A stretch of DNA of 64,000 nucleotides from Isochrysis galbana (GCA_018136815.1 CM030931.1:11667072-11731071); one strand, 5' to 3'. Shown: positions 21,461 through 30,659, counted from the first letter of the stretch. Program-made: numbers and translations. Notes: generated by a model not told the origin, from the letters alone.

Positions 21461-21794
21461 TGACGGATCGAGCATGACCACTGGCTCGATATGCGAAGAT
21501 ACGGAAGGGAAACGATCGGCGGAAGGCGCGGCGGGAATGGCGGAGTGGGACGGATGAGCGGGCTTGAGCACTTCCTCTGCAGAGGAAGGCCTTAGGTAGG
21601 GCACCAAGGCCGGACCCCGGAAACCGAAGACAAAGGAATGAAGGGGGGCAGGGAAAGAGGTGGAGGGAGGGAATTTAAGGGCGGTGTAAGTAGAAAGTAG
21701 AGAAGGGAGACCCAGTCAGTAGTAGGTGTGTAGCCCAGAATCTTCAGATAATTTTTTTCCAAGCGAGTCCGAACTTCCCAAGTGAGTCCTAACT

Positions 21795-22093
21795 TCCCAA
21801 GCGAGTCCCCCCGAGTTCCCGAGTCTATACCCCGAGTCAACGAGTGAATACAAGTCAAGCAAGCGCCTGAGCCACCCCCAGTCGCCTGCCACCACCCCCC
21901 ACAAGCCTCCTTCCGCACTTCCGCGCCCTCCGTGGGTCGTGCGTCTTGCGTCGTGCGTCGATCGCCATGCCCGTAGTCACTCCCGAGGAAAGCTCCATGA
22001 GCTCCCCGCAAGAACCGCGTTCCGCGCTAGCTGCCGGCGCGCCCTCGCAGGCAATCTCCAAGTTCCAAGAGAGAGATCAGCCTTGCTCTGACA
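21795..22093 (+). repeat. Second LTR family, copy c
   Basis: Matches 7340-7619 and ends at the same GCTCTGACA boundary. Just upstream, AACTTCCCAAG(T/C)GAGTCC is repeated three times. It contains the same internal ATG frame (start at about 21967). Confidence 0.7.
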
Positions 22094-22159
22094 CCAGCGA
22101 AATGGGACAGTCACCCTGACAGCTTACGGGGGGAAATAGCGCCTGGGGGCTCGAGGACA

Positions 22160-22460
22160 GCCCTCCGATAGCTATCGGCGCCCGTCGTTTTCCCCCAATA
22201 GCTATCGGCGCCCGTCGTTTCCCCCCCAATAGCTTTCGGGGGCCGCCTTTCGCCCCCGACCCCCGATAGCTATTGGGGGCCGCGACCTTAAAACGCGATA
22301 GCTCCCTGGTCCCTGGGGGAGGTAAAATCTCCCAATAGCTCTCGGGGGGTTTTCTCGGTCCCCCGGTAGCTCTCGGTGGGGCTGTTGGCGATCGGGAGAA
22401 AATTCCCCCCCGATAGCTCTCGGAGGCCCCCGGCAGCTCCTGGGGGGCGATGGCTCCTGG
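22160..22460. repeat. Semi-regular array of palindromic cores
   Basis: Ten cores of the type (C)nRATAGCTMTCGG(G)n. TAGCT is centred at 22171, 22201, 22232, 22269, 22301, 22338, 22369 and 22416, with decayed cores at 22436 and 22453. Spacing is 30-37 bp for the first seven, then 47, 20 and 17. The best cores are palindromes (GATAGCTATC). The sequence between cores is partly repeated and GC-rich. See findings. Confidence 0.75.
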
Positions 22461-22646
22461 CGGAGGGTAACATATGAATAGGCTATTAATATTAAGGTGG
22501 TAGGTCCAGGTTAGAAAGGGCCTATTTACGGCCGCTCCGCCGCTCCGATGACGGCCGCGGCCGTCGGCACTGGCAGCCACGCACTCTCCAGAATCCACAG
22601 CAAGATGTCGGCCGGGCCGCGGCTGCGGACAGGGATCGGTGTGGGT

Positions 22647-22668
22647 CACAACTTCGATCGAAGTTGTG
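22647..22668. repeat. 22-bp perfect palindrome
   Basis: An uninterrupted palindrome centred on TTCGATCGAA at 22657/22658, between the palindromic array and the FkbM-like gene. Could be a protein-binding site or a cruciform; nothing else marks its role. Confidence 0.8.
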
Positions 22669-22805
22669 GCAAGGACCACTGAGCCGTTCCGCCAGTGGAG
22701 GGCCCTTTCTCTCTCCCTCTCCGCTACGCCAGAGCCGCAGCACGGCGTGAGCGCAAGGCCGGTCTGGCGGGAATTTTCACAGCACCCCTCGCGCAGATAA
22801 GGGGC

Positions 22806-23326
22806 ATGTCGACCATACTAAAGTGGGGGGCCACCGGGATGCGGCTCAGCACGCCCTCGTGGTCGCTGGAGTCGCTCTTGGGCGGCTACTCTGGCAGCCG
22901 CGCCCCTGCGCCTCCGAGTACGTTTGACGTAGGGGCTCAGGCCTGCTGCGAACCTATGCAGGAATTCTCAAAGCAGGCGAGGGAGATGAAATCGCGCACT
23001 ATCCAGTCTACACAGTGGACATGCTCATGCGGAACCGGACCCTTTCCTTTGGGCACTGGGACGTGGAGGGAAGCGAACCTATGGTTCTTCGCGGGGCAGA
23101 TGCCACGTTGGCCCGAGATCGGCCTATCTTCAGTGTCGAGACGTTCCCGCGGTCGAATAGTACGAGGCATGCAGAGCTCTTGCAGGAAGTCAAGCGCGCA
23201 GGCTATCGGTGCATGGGAATACGCGAGTCTTGCGGCCTCCCCAGAGATTGTCGCAATCTCATGTGCATACCGAAGGATCTGCAAGTGCCCGTTTGCGACA
23301 ATGCTCACTTCATTGAATACAAATAA
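22806..23326 (+). pseudogene. FkbM-family methyltransferase, C-terminal part
   Basis: FkbM proteins are SAM-dependent methyltransferases that often methylate sugars or glycans. The frame ending at TAA 23324-23326 contains HWDVEGSEPMVLRGADATL and then RPIFSVETF, the FkbM signature (usually KIDVEGSE...VL.GA...P....E). The downstream part is 104 codons from 23015 and complete to the C-terminus. Upstream, GDEIAHYPVYTVDMLMRNRT reads in the same frame and fits the strand before the signature, but the N-terminal SAM-binding half is broken or missing. The gene may have an exon further 5' that I do not recognise. Could also be a truncated copy. Confidence 0.65.
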
Positions 23327-23329
23327 ATC

Positions 23330-24095
23330 TGGGGATCGAGATGGAGATGGTTCCACATTCCACACCATGTGTCTTGTTTGCACTTGTGCAATGTTGTGCA
23401 AAAAAATCCAATTGCCTTATGGTGAGTGCCTTAAAAATATCTTAATAGTCTCGCCACGCGCGCGCGCGGTGCTTAGCCATAGCAGTCCAACTACATTTTT
23501 CATTTTTAAATTCTTTTAGCATTTAACAAATTGTTGGTCATGGTAGTGGTGTGGATGGAGCTGTGAGCTGTGGATCTTTGATCTTTACTAGACTGGTATG
23601 AAAAGAAAACATCTAAAGATTCAGGGCTAAACACCTCCTCCTACTATACCGATATTCACTACCTGTTACAGACACCACCCTTATTCCCCCTTTTTTCGCC
23701 TTTCCGCCTTCTCCCCCTCGTTCTTGTTTCTTTGGTCGCGGGGGTGCGGCCGAGGCCCATGCCCAGGTGCACTACCATGGGTCAGGCTTTGAGTGCGCGT
23801 ACCGGGCAGGCCTTTTGATCTGCGTTGTTGTCTTTGCCGTCAGTCTGGCGGGTGCCTCTTGGGCCTGGCCAATTATTGCCAAACTTGTTTGCAAGTTTGG
23901 GTCAGTTTTGGGGCCTACTGCAAGATCTGCAAGTCCGTGCACGTTTGGGCGGGAACGGGAGGCGGGATGCAAAAACAAAACCCGGTCCTGGCGCGCCCCG
24001 TGGGCCTTGGGCCTTGGGCGGGGGGCGGGGGGGGGGGCTGTGATGTTGCGCTACAATCAGTCCAAACGCGTGTGAGAAAAGTGAGAGTGAATGAT
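23330..24095. other. Non-coding stretch with a diverged word array
   Basis: No gene seen. 23862-23990 contains GCAAGTTTGGG/CAAG words followed by TTTGGGCGGGAACGGG and CAAAAACAAAACCC, matching the scaffold of the 16.5 and 50.3 kb arrays but with another word. 23530-23660 resembles 32080-32200 at low identity. Confidence 0.45.
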
Positions 24096-24119
24096 ATGGA
24101 TATGGATATGGATATGTAA
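24096..24119 (+). repeat. (GGATAT)n microsatellite
   Basis: Four GATATG units in a row, followed by TAATATGTAATT. Confidence 0.9.
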
Positions 24120-24142
24120 TATGTAATTCAATTCTTATGTTC

Positions 24143-24170
24143 AACCTACTTTTATAAGTGGGGATCAATG
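24143..24170 (+). promoter_or_regulatory. Hairpin leader before ATGGGG (copy H7)
   Basis: CAACCTACTTTTATAAGTGG then GATCAATGGGG; the inverted repeat is ACTT-TTAT-AAGT. The same leader is at 47386-47415. Here it runs directly into the dispersed module shared with 333-393. Confidence 0.5.
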
Positions 24171-24384
24171 GGGACCGGAGAATGTTTTGGACGAAACTTC
24201 CTGCCGTCGGCCGAGGAGAGGACGGAAGGCGGCTTGCCTTCATTTGGTCTCCTTTCCCTCAGCGCTATGGACCTGTAACGAAACTTTTTTTTCTAGTATG
24301 TACTGTGAATTACAAATGATTCGATTGAGTGAAGTGTTTTCGCGACTGATCCAAAAAATGCTTCTGCTTTCGCTCCACCCAAGT

Positions 24385-25080
24385 GTACTGGCCGACCTAG
24401 GGCTCTGACAGATGCTCAAGTCCTTGATCTGCTCTTCAAAATCCTGCGCACAGGGTGTCAATGGAGAGAACTCGATTGCAGCGGAGCCTCTTTCATGGGA
24501 GTCCGTCGGAGAGTCGCTCTGTGGACTCAGAGTGGTGTGATCGAGAAGGCATACATCGAGGCTCTCCGTACATACCATAAACTCAGACCACCCACTCGAC
24601 ACCTGGTCGACTCCTCACACATCCGCAACCGCCATGGCACTCAACCCAACTGGAAGAAACCACGTCGACCAAGGGAGGCAAGGTACCAAAATCACCGTCG
24701 TTACCGACCAACACCGGGTCGTCTACGGGATGAGGTTCGACCCGTCGAACCGACCCGATGTTGTCCTCCTCGACGCCGCCCTCGACTCCAGATGGATTCA
24801 CGTCCAAGGAATCGAGCTCTATGCAGACCGAGGGTACGACTCAAGGGCAAATCGAAAACGCTGCACTGAGCGCGGGCTCAAAGACCGCATCTTTCGTAGG
24901 CGAACCAAAACCACACGGCGCGCAAACGGCAAGCGCGCAGTGGTCGAGCACGTCTTCGCCCACCTCCAGGGATTCCGACGTCTTTCCTTCTGCTACGAAA
25001 AGTCGGTACCGGTCATGCGCTTCTTCTTCACCCTCGCCTTCGGACACCGCCTGGGTGCGGCGATTGGAACGCTTCTGTGA
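24385..25080 (+). mobile_element. DDE transposase gene (IS5/IS4-like), frameshifted
   Basis: Two overlapping frames make one transposase. The first has GRPRALTDAQVLDLLFKILR, a typical DNA-binding start, then RHLVDSSHIRNRHG with the first catalytic Asp. The second, from 24634, has NPTGRNHVDQGRQGTKIT, YADRGYDSRANR (second Asp) and AVVEHVFAHLQGFRRL (Glu), ending at TGA 25078-25080. One base is out of phase around 24625-24645. Bacterial IS5-group elements sometimes use programmed frameshifting, but I see no slippery site, so a simple break is likelier. No terminal inverted repeats were found. Such transposases are bacterial in origin and also occur in large DNA viruses of algae. GC-rich codon use contrasts with the AT-richer flank. 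Confidence 0.75.
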
Positions 25081-25099
25081 AGGAGCTCCCCCCCCCCCA

Positions 25100-25438
25100 A
25101 TGACGCTCTTCATACCAGGGGCGCTCCGCTCGTCGTGTCAGATTTTAGAGGGTGGGTGCATGGACCAGGGACCCCCGTTAAGTGGGGGATATGGGCACAT
25201 GCACGTCGTCAAGGTGCCCCTCGTGCGGCTTCTCCACACCGCAGTGCTGGACGACGTCGAACACCTCGTGCAAGTGACACACCGCACCCGAATCCTCGCC
25301 ACCAAGCTCCTCAATCTCTCCCTTCGCCGTGACATCGCGCTCGAGCGCGCCAACCCTGGGACGGTCGACTTCAAGCCATACTTCCAAGCCAACTGGATCG
25401 TCAAGGCCAGGCACCGGGGGAGTGGACCCAGCGATTGA
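25100..25438 (+). CDS. Unknown ORF, possible N-terminal piece of a Fanzor/TnpB-like protein
   Basis: Begins directly after the transposase, from about MTLFIPGALRS, with stop TGA at 25436-25438. The segment HMHVVKVPLVRLLHTAVLDD and the following VEHLVQVTHRTRILATKLLNL are helical. They resemble in style the N-terminal helices of Fanzor proteins, eukaryotic TnpB homologues that often travel with IS-like transposases. The RuvC nuclease motifs and zinc finger are absent, so this would be a truncated copy. The resemblance is by eye only and could be wrong; otherwise an unknown protein. Confidence 0.3.
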   Translation: MTLFIPGALRSSCQILEGGCMDQGPPLSGGYGHMHVVKVPLVRLLHTAVLDDVEHLVQVTHRTRILATKLLNLSLRRDIALERANPGTVDFKPYFQANWIVKARHRGSGPSD

Positions 25439-25605
25439 GCGACAACCCGTTCCCTGGCACTCAGTGGAAGACGACGACCATCGACGAGAATTCCTCGTGC
25501 ACCCTCATCCACGCCCGCCCAAACAACGTACTCTTCGATCCCAAGGGAGCGGTGGCGCCGAGCTGCACAGGCTCCGCGCGCTCTTTGGACAGTACATCTA
25601 AGACG

Positions 25606-25974
25606 ATGCCGTCGAAACGACTTTTGATTGCCCTCGCGGTGGTCGTCGCCACCGTGGTCGCCGCCACCGTCGTGGCGTTGGTACTCACGAAGAAGCAGCC
25701 AGACAGATGCAAGGATGTGGATGGAGAGTGTGCAAACGATGGAGACTGTTGTCACGATCTCGTGTGTTCCGACCAAAAGTGCCGTACCGTCACACCGTGT
25801 GTCGAGAAAAGGGGGGGTGCAGTTATGGCGACGAGTGCTGTGAAGGACTTGAGTGCAATGACGAGGGAGTGTGTGAGACGCCATGCCGCGAGCCAGGGTC
25901 GGTGTGCCAAAGTAAATCAGAGTGCTGTGGTGAATACACGTGTCGTAGTGGTACCTGCAGATCTGATGACTGAT
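25606..25974 (+). CDS. Membrane-anchored cysteine-rich (knottin-like) repeat protein, frameshifted
   Basis: Starts MPSKRLLIALAVVVATVV, a hydrophobic signal-anchor of about 22 residues ending ALVLTKK. Then three short Cys repeats follow: CxxxxxxCxxxxxCCxxxxC around DGECANDGDCCHDLVCSDQK, a second around CSYGDECCEGLECNDEG, and a third around CQSKSECCGEYTCRSG, ending CRSDD at TGA. The CC-centred spacing is that of inhibitor-knot or dickkopf-like disulphide modules. The frame shifts by one base at the G7 run near 25812; on either side the Cys pattern continues perfectly, so an indel in a homopolymer (error or mutation) is likely. Probably a secreted or surface protein; function unknown. Confidence 0.65.
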
Positions 25975-26051
25975 TGGCTAGATGCGTGACGAACGTCACG
26001 ACTCATATCGAGTATTGGGAAACGAGGGGTACCAAATGAAGGCAAACGACC

Positions 26052-26300
26052 TGAGAGAGAGAGTCTCGCAGGGCGACTGCAGAACGAGAAGTCGAAGTCA
26101 TGCCAGTTTATTACCTTAAACGAGGGCCGCAAGCGGCCGATTTCGACGCTGTGCGCGGGGGCGGCGGGCGCGATTGGCGTGGCTGTGAGGGCGGCATACC
26201 AGACTTTGGTGCTGGTAGCGGCATCCATTTGGTGAGCGGTGACTCGAACGGCCTCGTGGCGCCCCCGGTCGCGGGTCGAAGTTGGGTTCTCGAGCCCTTG
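26052..26300 (+). repeat. Dispersed module plus satellite-like unit
   Basis: 26052-26125 repeats 391-471. It is followed by GGGCGGCGGGCGCGATTGGC and a GTGGCTG...GGCGGCAT unit related to the satellites at 32570-32925 and 49240-49625. Confidence 0.65.
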
Positions 26301-26800
26301 GTGTTTTTAGCGGTTAGCGTCTTTAGTTTTTGCGATACTTACGTACGTGTTCAAGTCCATGAAAACATAGAACATAGTGAAAATATATTGCTGTGCGTAT
26401 AGAACCAGGATCTTTGTGGTCCGGGTCAGCTGCCGATGCCCATGGTTTCGTGTTTCGCTGCGAGAGGCGCGCATGAAGGCCATCGGTAAAATAATACCGG
26501 AGGGGGGCCTGAAATATATTTCCGCACGGCCGTCAGAGGCGGCATGTGATTACGAGCAAGTTTTCTTTTCCGGAGGAGGTGGATGGGTAGTGAGAGCAGT
26601 GAGGGCAGGTGGATAGGCAGTGAGCAGTGAGGAGGTGTGCACGTGTGTGCACCATGCACGATGGCCAGGCATTACTGGGAGACATATAACAACAGTAATA
26701 CTGATAACTGATAATACGGATAACACTGATCACACTCTTGAGATAGGCGATACGGCGAGCGAAGCGCACGCCCATCCGCGGCTAGAAGTTAAAAGCCCTG
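26301..26800. other. No gene recognised
   Basis: Mixed composition, with GAGCAGTGAGG/GTGGATGGG tandem words around 26578-26640 and AT-rich GATAA words (26690-26730). No coding evidence. Confidence 0.4.
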
Positions 26801-26803
26801 TTT

Positions 26804-26965
26804 GACCGCCCTAGGACCGAGGTATCTGCAACAAAACACGACTTATGTTTAAACATCGTGCGTCTAGCGCTCGTGACGGCGATACAGTGACTCTAGACAA
26901 GGACGACGTTGCCGCACTCAGGGTAGGACCGAGGTATCTACAACAAAACACGATTTGTGTTTTCG
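26804..26965 (+). repeat. Element end GACCGCCCTA and a direct duplication
   Basis: TTTGACCGCCCTA ends at 26813 (one of eight copies of this terminus, see findings). A segment AGGACCGAGGTATCT...CAACAAAACACGA then occurs twice, at about 26812 and 26925. Confidence 0.65.
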
Positions 26966-27018
26966 GCGGGTCCTACGGCCCCAACCGTTTCGAGCGCCTC
27001 ACCAGCCTCGTCAGCGCG

Positions 27019-27057
27019 GGAAACGCCAGTCAAACGCCAATTTTGACTGGCGTTTCC
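27019..27057. repeat. Strong hairpin, 16-bp perfect stem
   Basis: GGAAACGCCAGTCAAA pairs perfectly with 27042-27057 across a seven-base loop. It sits about 70 bp before the GT43 ORF, so it could affect that gene's transcript leader or be the remnant of an inserted inverted repeat. Confidence 0.85.
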
Positions 27058-27124
27058 ATCCTCTCCCACCGCAGCAAGGTGGGGGCACGGGCGCCGTCGA
27101 AGTTGAGACGCAGGCCACGGCGCC

Positions 27125-28240
27125 ATGTCTGTGTGCTCCCCCGTAAATTCTTCGTTGCCATTGCGCTTTACTGAACACTCGACACACGAGTACCGCGTGT
27201 CACTACCTCGCACGAGGCATGTTGGCCTGCGATGCACCACCTTCAGATGCCCTCACCGCCGCCGCCGCATGTGCAGCAGCAAAGACGGTTTCTATCCTCG
27301 CTCCAACTGCACTGTTGGCGCGTTTGAACCCATCTTCAATGCGACACAGCGGGTCCTCGAGCAGGTTTGGGCACACCTGGAAGAAGAGGAATCGAACACG
27401 CTGCTGTTTGAGCGCGAGCTCGACCATGCTCACATCGACGTAATGGCCCCCAGCAAGCGGCTCATCCTCATCACTTCAACATTCCCTCACCCGTTACAGA
27501 CTCTCAAGCTGGCACACTTAGCCCGCTGCTTCTCGCGGATAAAGAATGTGCTGTGGTATGTGACTGAAGATTCTTCCTCACCCAGTACCGACGTTGCCAG
27601 GATTCTCTCTGCCTCCAGCCTGCCGCATGTGCACCTGGCCTTTGGTCCCACGAAGAGAGGTGGCAATGCGCAGCGCAACCTCGCACTTAAGCACATCCGC
27701 GATTCGGGGGTGCAAGGTATCGTTTACAATGCCGACGACGACAATGCTTACCATCCTCTTCTCTGGTCCGAGCTCCGGCGGCTTCAGCCCAGCCGCGTAG
27801 GTGTGTTTGCTGTACGGCGTGCGAGCAATCCCCCTCCCAATTGTGATGGCTTCTTCGGCCATCATGACAAATCCTACATGATGATCGAGCGCCCTATCTA
27901 CGACACAATCGGACGCTTCCGTTTCTTTTCTGCTGGATGGTGCCATTCGAGCTCATTCATGGTTCGCAAACGTGGTCAACGCAAATTTTGCGTAGACATG
28001 GGCGGTTTCGCCTTTGACGCTACATTGCTCGCACACATCAAAGGCGACATTTGGGAGCACAAGTTGGTTCAAGGGGGCGAATCCGAGCTGATTGAGAAGC
28101 TGCTAGGTCCCAGGGCGGCGCCCAGTGACCTACAGCCGCTTGCGAATTGTGCTCTCAACGTCTTAGTTTTCCACAATGAGTACCGATCTCTTCCTCGAGC
28201 CATCATCTACCCACACCGAAAATGTGAGGGAGAAGCATGA
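27125..28240 (+). CDS. Glycosyltransferase family 43 (beta-1,3-glucuronyltransferase-like)
   Basis: Family 43 enzymes transfer glucuronic acid or xylose in the Golgi, using Mn2+ bound by a DxD-type motif. The 371-codon frame contains KRLILITSTFPHPLQTLKLA (first strand), KNVLWYVTEDSSSPS, RGGNAQRNLALKHI (donor binding), GIVYNADDDNAYHP (the DDDN metal-binding motif, about 27733), FCVDMGGFAFDATLL (matching DMAGFAV) and GGESELIEKLL (matching the ESxLL catalytic region). Length from the first strand to the end is normal for the catalytic domain. No membrane anchor is visible at the N-terminus. The first Met at 27125 is followed by a basic stretch; a start at 27269 (MCSSKDGFYP) or an upstream exon carrying the anchor is possible. 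No frame breaks. Stop at 28238-28240. Confidence 0.85.
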   Translation: MSVCSPVNSSLPLRFTEHSTHEYRVSLPRTRHVGLRCTTFRCPHRRRRMCSSKDGFYPRSNCTVGAFEPIFNATQRVLEQVWAHLEEEESNTLLFERELDHAHIDVMAPSKRLILITSTFPHPLQTLKLAHLARCFSRIKNVLWYVTEDSSSPSTDVARILSASSLPHVHLAFGPTKRGGNAQRNLALKHIRDSGVQGIVYNADDDNAYHPLLWSELRRLQPSRVGVFAVRRASNPPPNCDGFFGHHDKSYMMIERPIYDTIGRFRFFSAGWCHSSSFMVRKRGQRKFCVDMGGFAFDATLLAHIKGDIWEHKLVQGGESELIEKLLGPRAAPSDLQPLANCALNVLVFHNEYRSLPRAIIYPHRKCEGEA

Positions 28241-28590
28241 TCAGTTAGTCCGTTTGTCAAAGTTTGTCCAAGGGGCAGGAGCAAGTATCTGTATGTTTAT
28301 CTTGCCAGATTTGCTTTCCGGGGTGTGTGTGATAGTTTTCTGAGCCCACGGTTGTCGGTATTGGGGTTTATGGTGAGTGTTGTGATGCAAAGGTCGCGTT
28401 CCGTCGAATATGGAACATCTACTCAAACTAACTTCTTAATAGTCTCACCGCACACGCGGCCGTGAACCCTCTACTTTCTACTCACGCAGCAAAACTTTCT
28501 ACACCCCCTCTCTCCCGGCCCTTTCCCCCCCGCCATCAGGCGACTCCCCCCGTGCACTACTAGGTGGATAGGGGAAAAGGGCTTAGATAT
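28241..28590. other. No gene recognised
   Basis: 28335-28385 (GTTTTCTGAGCCCA... GGTTT...GTGAGTG) resembles the LTR segment at 7255-7305; GCGTTCCGTCGAA at 28395 recalls the inner inverted repeat. Confidence 0.4.
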
Positions 28591-28595
28591 GGTCG

Positions 28596-28798
28596 GTGGC
28601 CCGCGCCCCCCCTGGTGATCCGTTCCCCCCTTCCTCCTATGCCTACCGGGCTGGCCTGCAGCTCGCGTGGGGGGTCGTCTTCTTCTTCTTGGTCTCGGCG
28701 GTGGCGCACCTCGGCAACGGCTGGCTGTGGCGCGACACCTACTTCTGCTACCTGGCGCGCGCGCAGTGTCCGATGCGCTGGGTCGAGTACGCCGTACT
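28596..28798 (+). pseudogene. Heliorhodopsin-like fragment (two membrane helices)
   Basis: The frame reads SYAYRAGLQLAWGVVFFFLV, then SAVAHLGNGW, then YLARAQCPMRWVEYAV. A hydrophobic helix with SAxAHL, followed by a loop and (R)WVEYxxS, resembles helices 2-3 of heliorhodopsins, light-sensing membrane proteins found in algae, microbes and their viruses. The retinal-binding lysine helix is absent. At 28798 the similarity stops abruptly at GAGTACG and sequence of a different character begins, so this is a fragment joined to foreign DNA. Moderate confidence only: it is short and identified by eye. Confidence 0.45.
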
Positions 28799-29027
28799 CG
28801 TCCAAGAAGACGGGCGCGCCGCGGTCCAGCGCCCACCGCAACCAGCGCACGGGCTCGCTCGTGGGGAGCGCCCCGGCGGGCGCGCGCATGCTCGAGTGCC
28901 AGACGAGCTGCCGCCACGGCGCGGGGGCGCTCGGCGACGGACGAAGCGCGTGCAGCGTGCTCGGAGCGGCGCGGCAGCTGCGGGCGGTCGCGCCGGACGA
29001 GGGGCCGTCGAGGTACTGCTCGAGCAC
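28799..29027 (-). other. Very GC-rich block, unknown coding potential on minus strand
   Basis: The minus strand is open with ...RQLVWHSSMRAPAGALPTSE and RWLRWALDRGAPVFLDEY, a coherent-looking peptide that ends where the rhodopsin-like fragment begins. I do not recognise the family. GC content is so high that all frames are open, which weakens the case for a gene. Confidence 0.25.
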
Positions 29028-29105
29028 ATCGGGACTGTCGGCAGCCCGACACGGCGCTGCACCGGGCGGGAATCAAATGCCGAATGTAGGTTAGATATAA
29101 AGGAA
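29028..29105 (+). repeat. Dispersed repeat shared with 57444-57525
   Basis: GCAGCCCGACA(C/T)GGCGCTGCA...GGGCGGG, then TCAAATGCCGAATG and TTAGATATAAA, in both copies, same orientation. Confidence 0.8.
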
Positions 29106-29129
29106 CCGATCCCCCGCGGGCGCGACCGC

Positions 29130-30270
29130 TAATACTTTACGGGTAGAGCGCGAGCGCGCGTGACGCGTGACGGAGGGGGAGAGAAGGGGGGGTGAATCGC
29201 ACCATTTCTTGGTGAAGATTTTCGTAGCGTCATGTAGCCCCCCCCCGGAGGTTTTTTATTGGGCATCGCGCCACGGTCAAAAATGCAGCCCAACCCTTAC
29301 TAGTAGTTAAAAAGCACCTATTTGACCGCTCTAACGAAACACCTAGGCATTCCACAGGCGAGGATCAACGCCGTCGACGACGGTTCATTTGGCATTTGGG
29401 GTGGTATAACCATCCAATGGCGAGAAGGCGGAGCGCCAGGGCGTGGTTGGAGAAGCTTAGGCGCGGTATGAAAGCGCGCAGCGCGATGTGTCCATGGTAT
29501 AAGTTAAAAGCCGTGATTTTATATTATCTGAACAGTTGATGTCCCATAATCGACGGAACGACACATCTGAGCGCGCGCTTGCATAAAAAACAAAAAACTA
29601 CCGCGTGGTCCTCTTTCGATGGAACGGGGCTCTGTGTATATGGTGTCTGGGGGGGGGTGGCATCCGGATGGATCGTCGTAAACGGGCACGCACCGCGCCC
29701 GGTCTCGATTTGAAGTTCAGCTTTTCGGCCCTTTTCGACTTAAGCGGCTTTTGTTAGTATTTGGTTACGTTTTGTTGTGGGGGCTCAAGGGGGGTCTTGG
29801 TCCTAATGGGCGCCGGATATATGCTAGTTGAGCAGTGTATTGGGAACTTTCTACCGAAAAAAATCCTCAAATTTTCTCAACCCTGACGAGGTCATTTTCT
29901 TACCCCTACTAAAAAACCCTGTTTGACCGCCCTAACTAACACTGGACACTGGAAGGCGCCGTGCGCTTGAGCAGACGAAACTGCACTACGTACTACGACA
30001 TCTTTTTAAACTTTTGCGCACTGGACTGGGTGTCAGTGGAGAGAGGGAATAGTGTCCAAGTTAGGAGTCAATAAAAATTATATACCTAATACCTAAATGG
30101 ACGACGGGATGGGTGTGACAAAAAAGGGAACCTCGAGTTGCACCTTCTTGAATGGCGTCGCAAATGTGCATATTTCTTATTAGATTCTGCCTACTATACC
30201 CATTTCCAGTAGAATACCTTAAAGATCGCGTGATAAAATCTCAATCTTGACTTAGTGAATTTTCACCCTT
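29130..30270. other. Intergenic stretch with element ends
   Basis: No gene seen. Contains GACCGC(C/T)CTA element ends at 29333, 29934 and (just outside) 30300; a short copy of the inner inverted repeat (29536-29570); and at 29660-29720 a segment (CATCCGGATGGATCGTCG) also found within the ORF1-like gene at 39945. Confidence 0.5.
29810..29934 (-). mobile_element. Terminal segment of a TAGGGCGGTC element
   Basis: On the minus strand begins TAGGGCGGTCAAACAGGG at 29934 and continues through TAGGGGT, AAATTTGAGGA and GGTAGAAAGTTCCCAAT to ATATATCCGG. The same 125 bp are found at 57284-57410 on the plus strand, then both diverge. Confidence 0.7.
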
Positions 30271-30275
30271 AGAAG

Positions 30276-30659
30276 TTAAAAGGCGTGCTTGACCGCCCTA
30301 TCCTCTGCCTTACGCTTTTGCGTACAAACTGACTCCTCCACAAAGCCCACCTCAGACACCCCATACATTTCCTGAATCTGGGACTCAACACACGGGGAAA
30401 GCTCGCTTCGGTGGCCTTTCTCCGTCCGGACCAGCGCCCTCACGCACCCTGTGCGTGTGCACCACCGCTTCTCCCTGCCACCCTTCTTGCCGACAAAAGT
30501 TTCTGCCGTATGAGAGTGGCGCTCCCAGGCCTCCCAAGTCTGCCCGTCGGCCTCCAGCAGCCTCCCGCGCAGCCAGTCGACCGTGCACATCGTCGTCGCC
30601 CCTTCATCTCCCGCCGCCTTTGCTGCCTCGGCGGCCTCGTCGTCGTGCCGGTCGTGCAA
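30276..30659 (-). CDS. Short unknown ORF
   Basis: 127 codons on the minus strand: Ala/Glu-rich start, then TMCTVDWLRGRLLEADGQTW, then KKGGREKRWCTRTGCVRALV. The composition is more protein-like than neighbouring frames, with balanced charged residues, but no family is recognised. It could be a real exon or chance. Confidence 0.3.
   Translation of the reverse strand: MHDRHDDEAAEAAKAAGDEGATTMCTVDWLRGRLLEADGQTWEAWERHSHTAETFVGKKGGREKRWCTRTGCVRALVRTEKGHRSELSPCVESQIQEMYGVSEVGFVEESVCTQKRKAEDRAVKHAF

Noticed and set aside
22160-22460. CRISPR array
   Set aside because: Repeats are short, degenerate and GC-run flanked, spacers share sequence, no cas genes, and the setting is eukaryotic.
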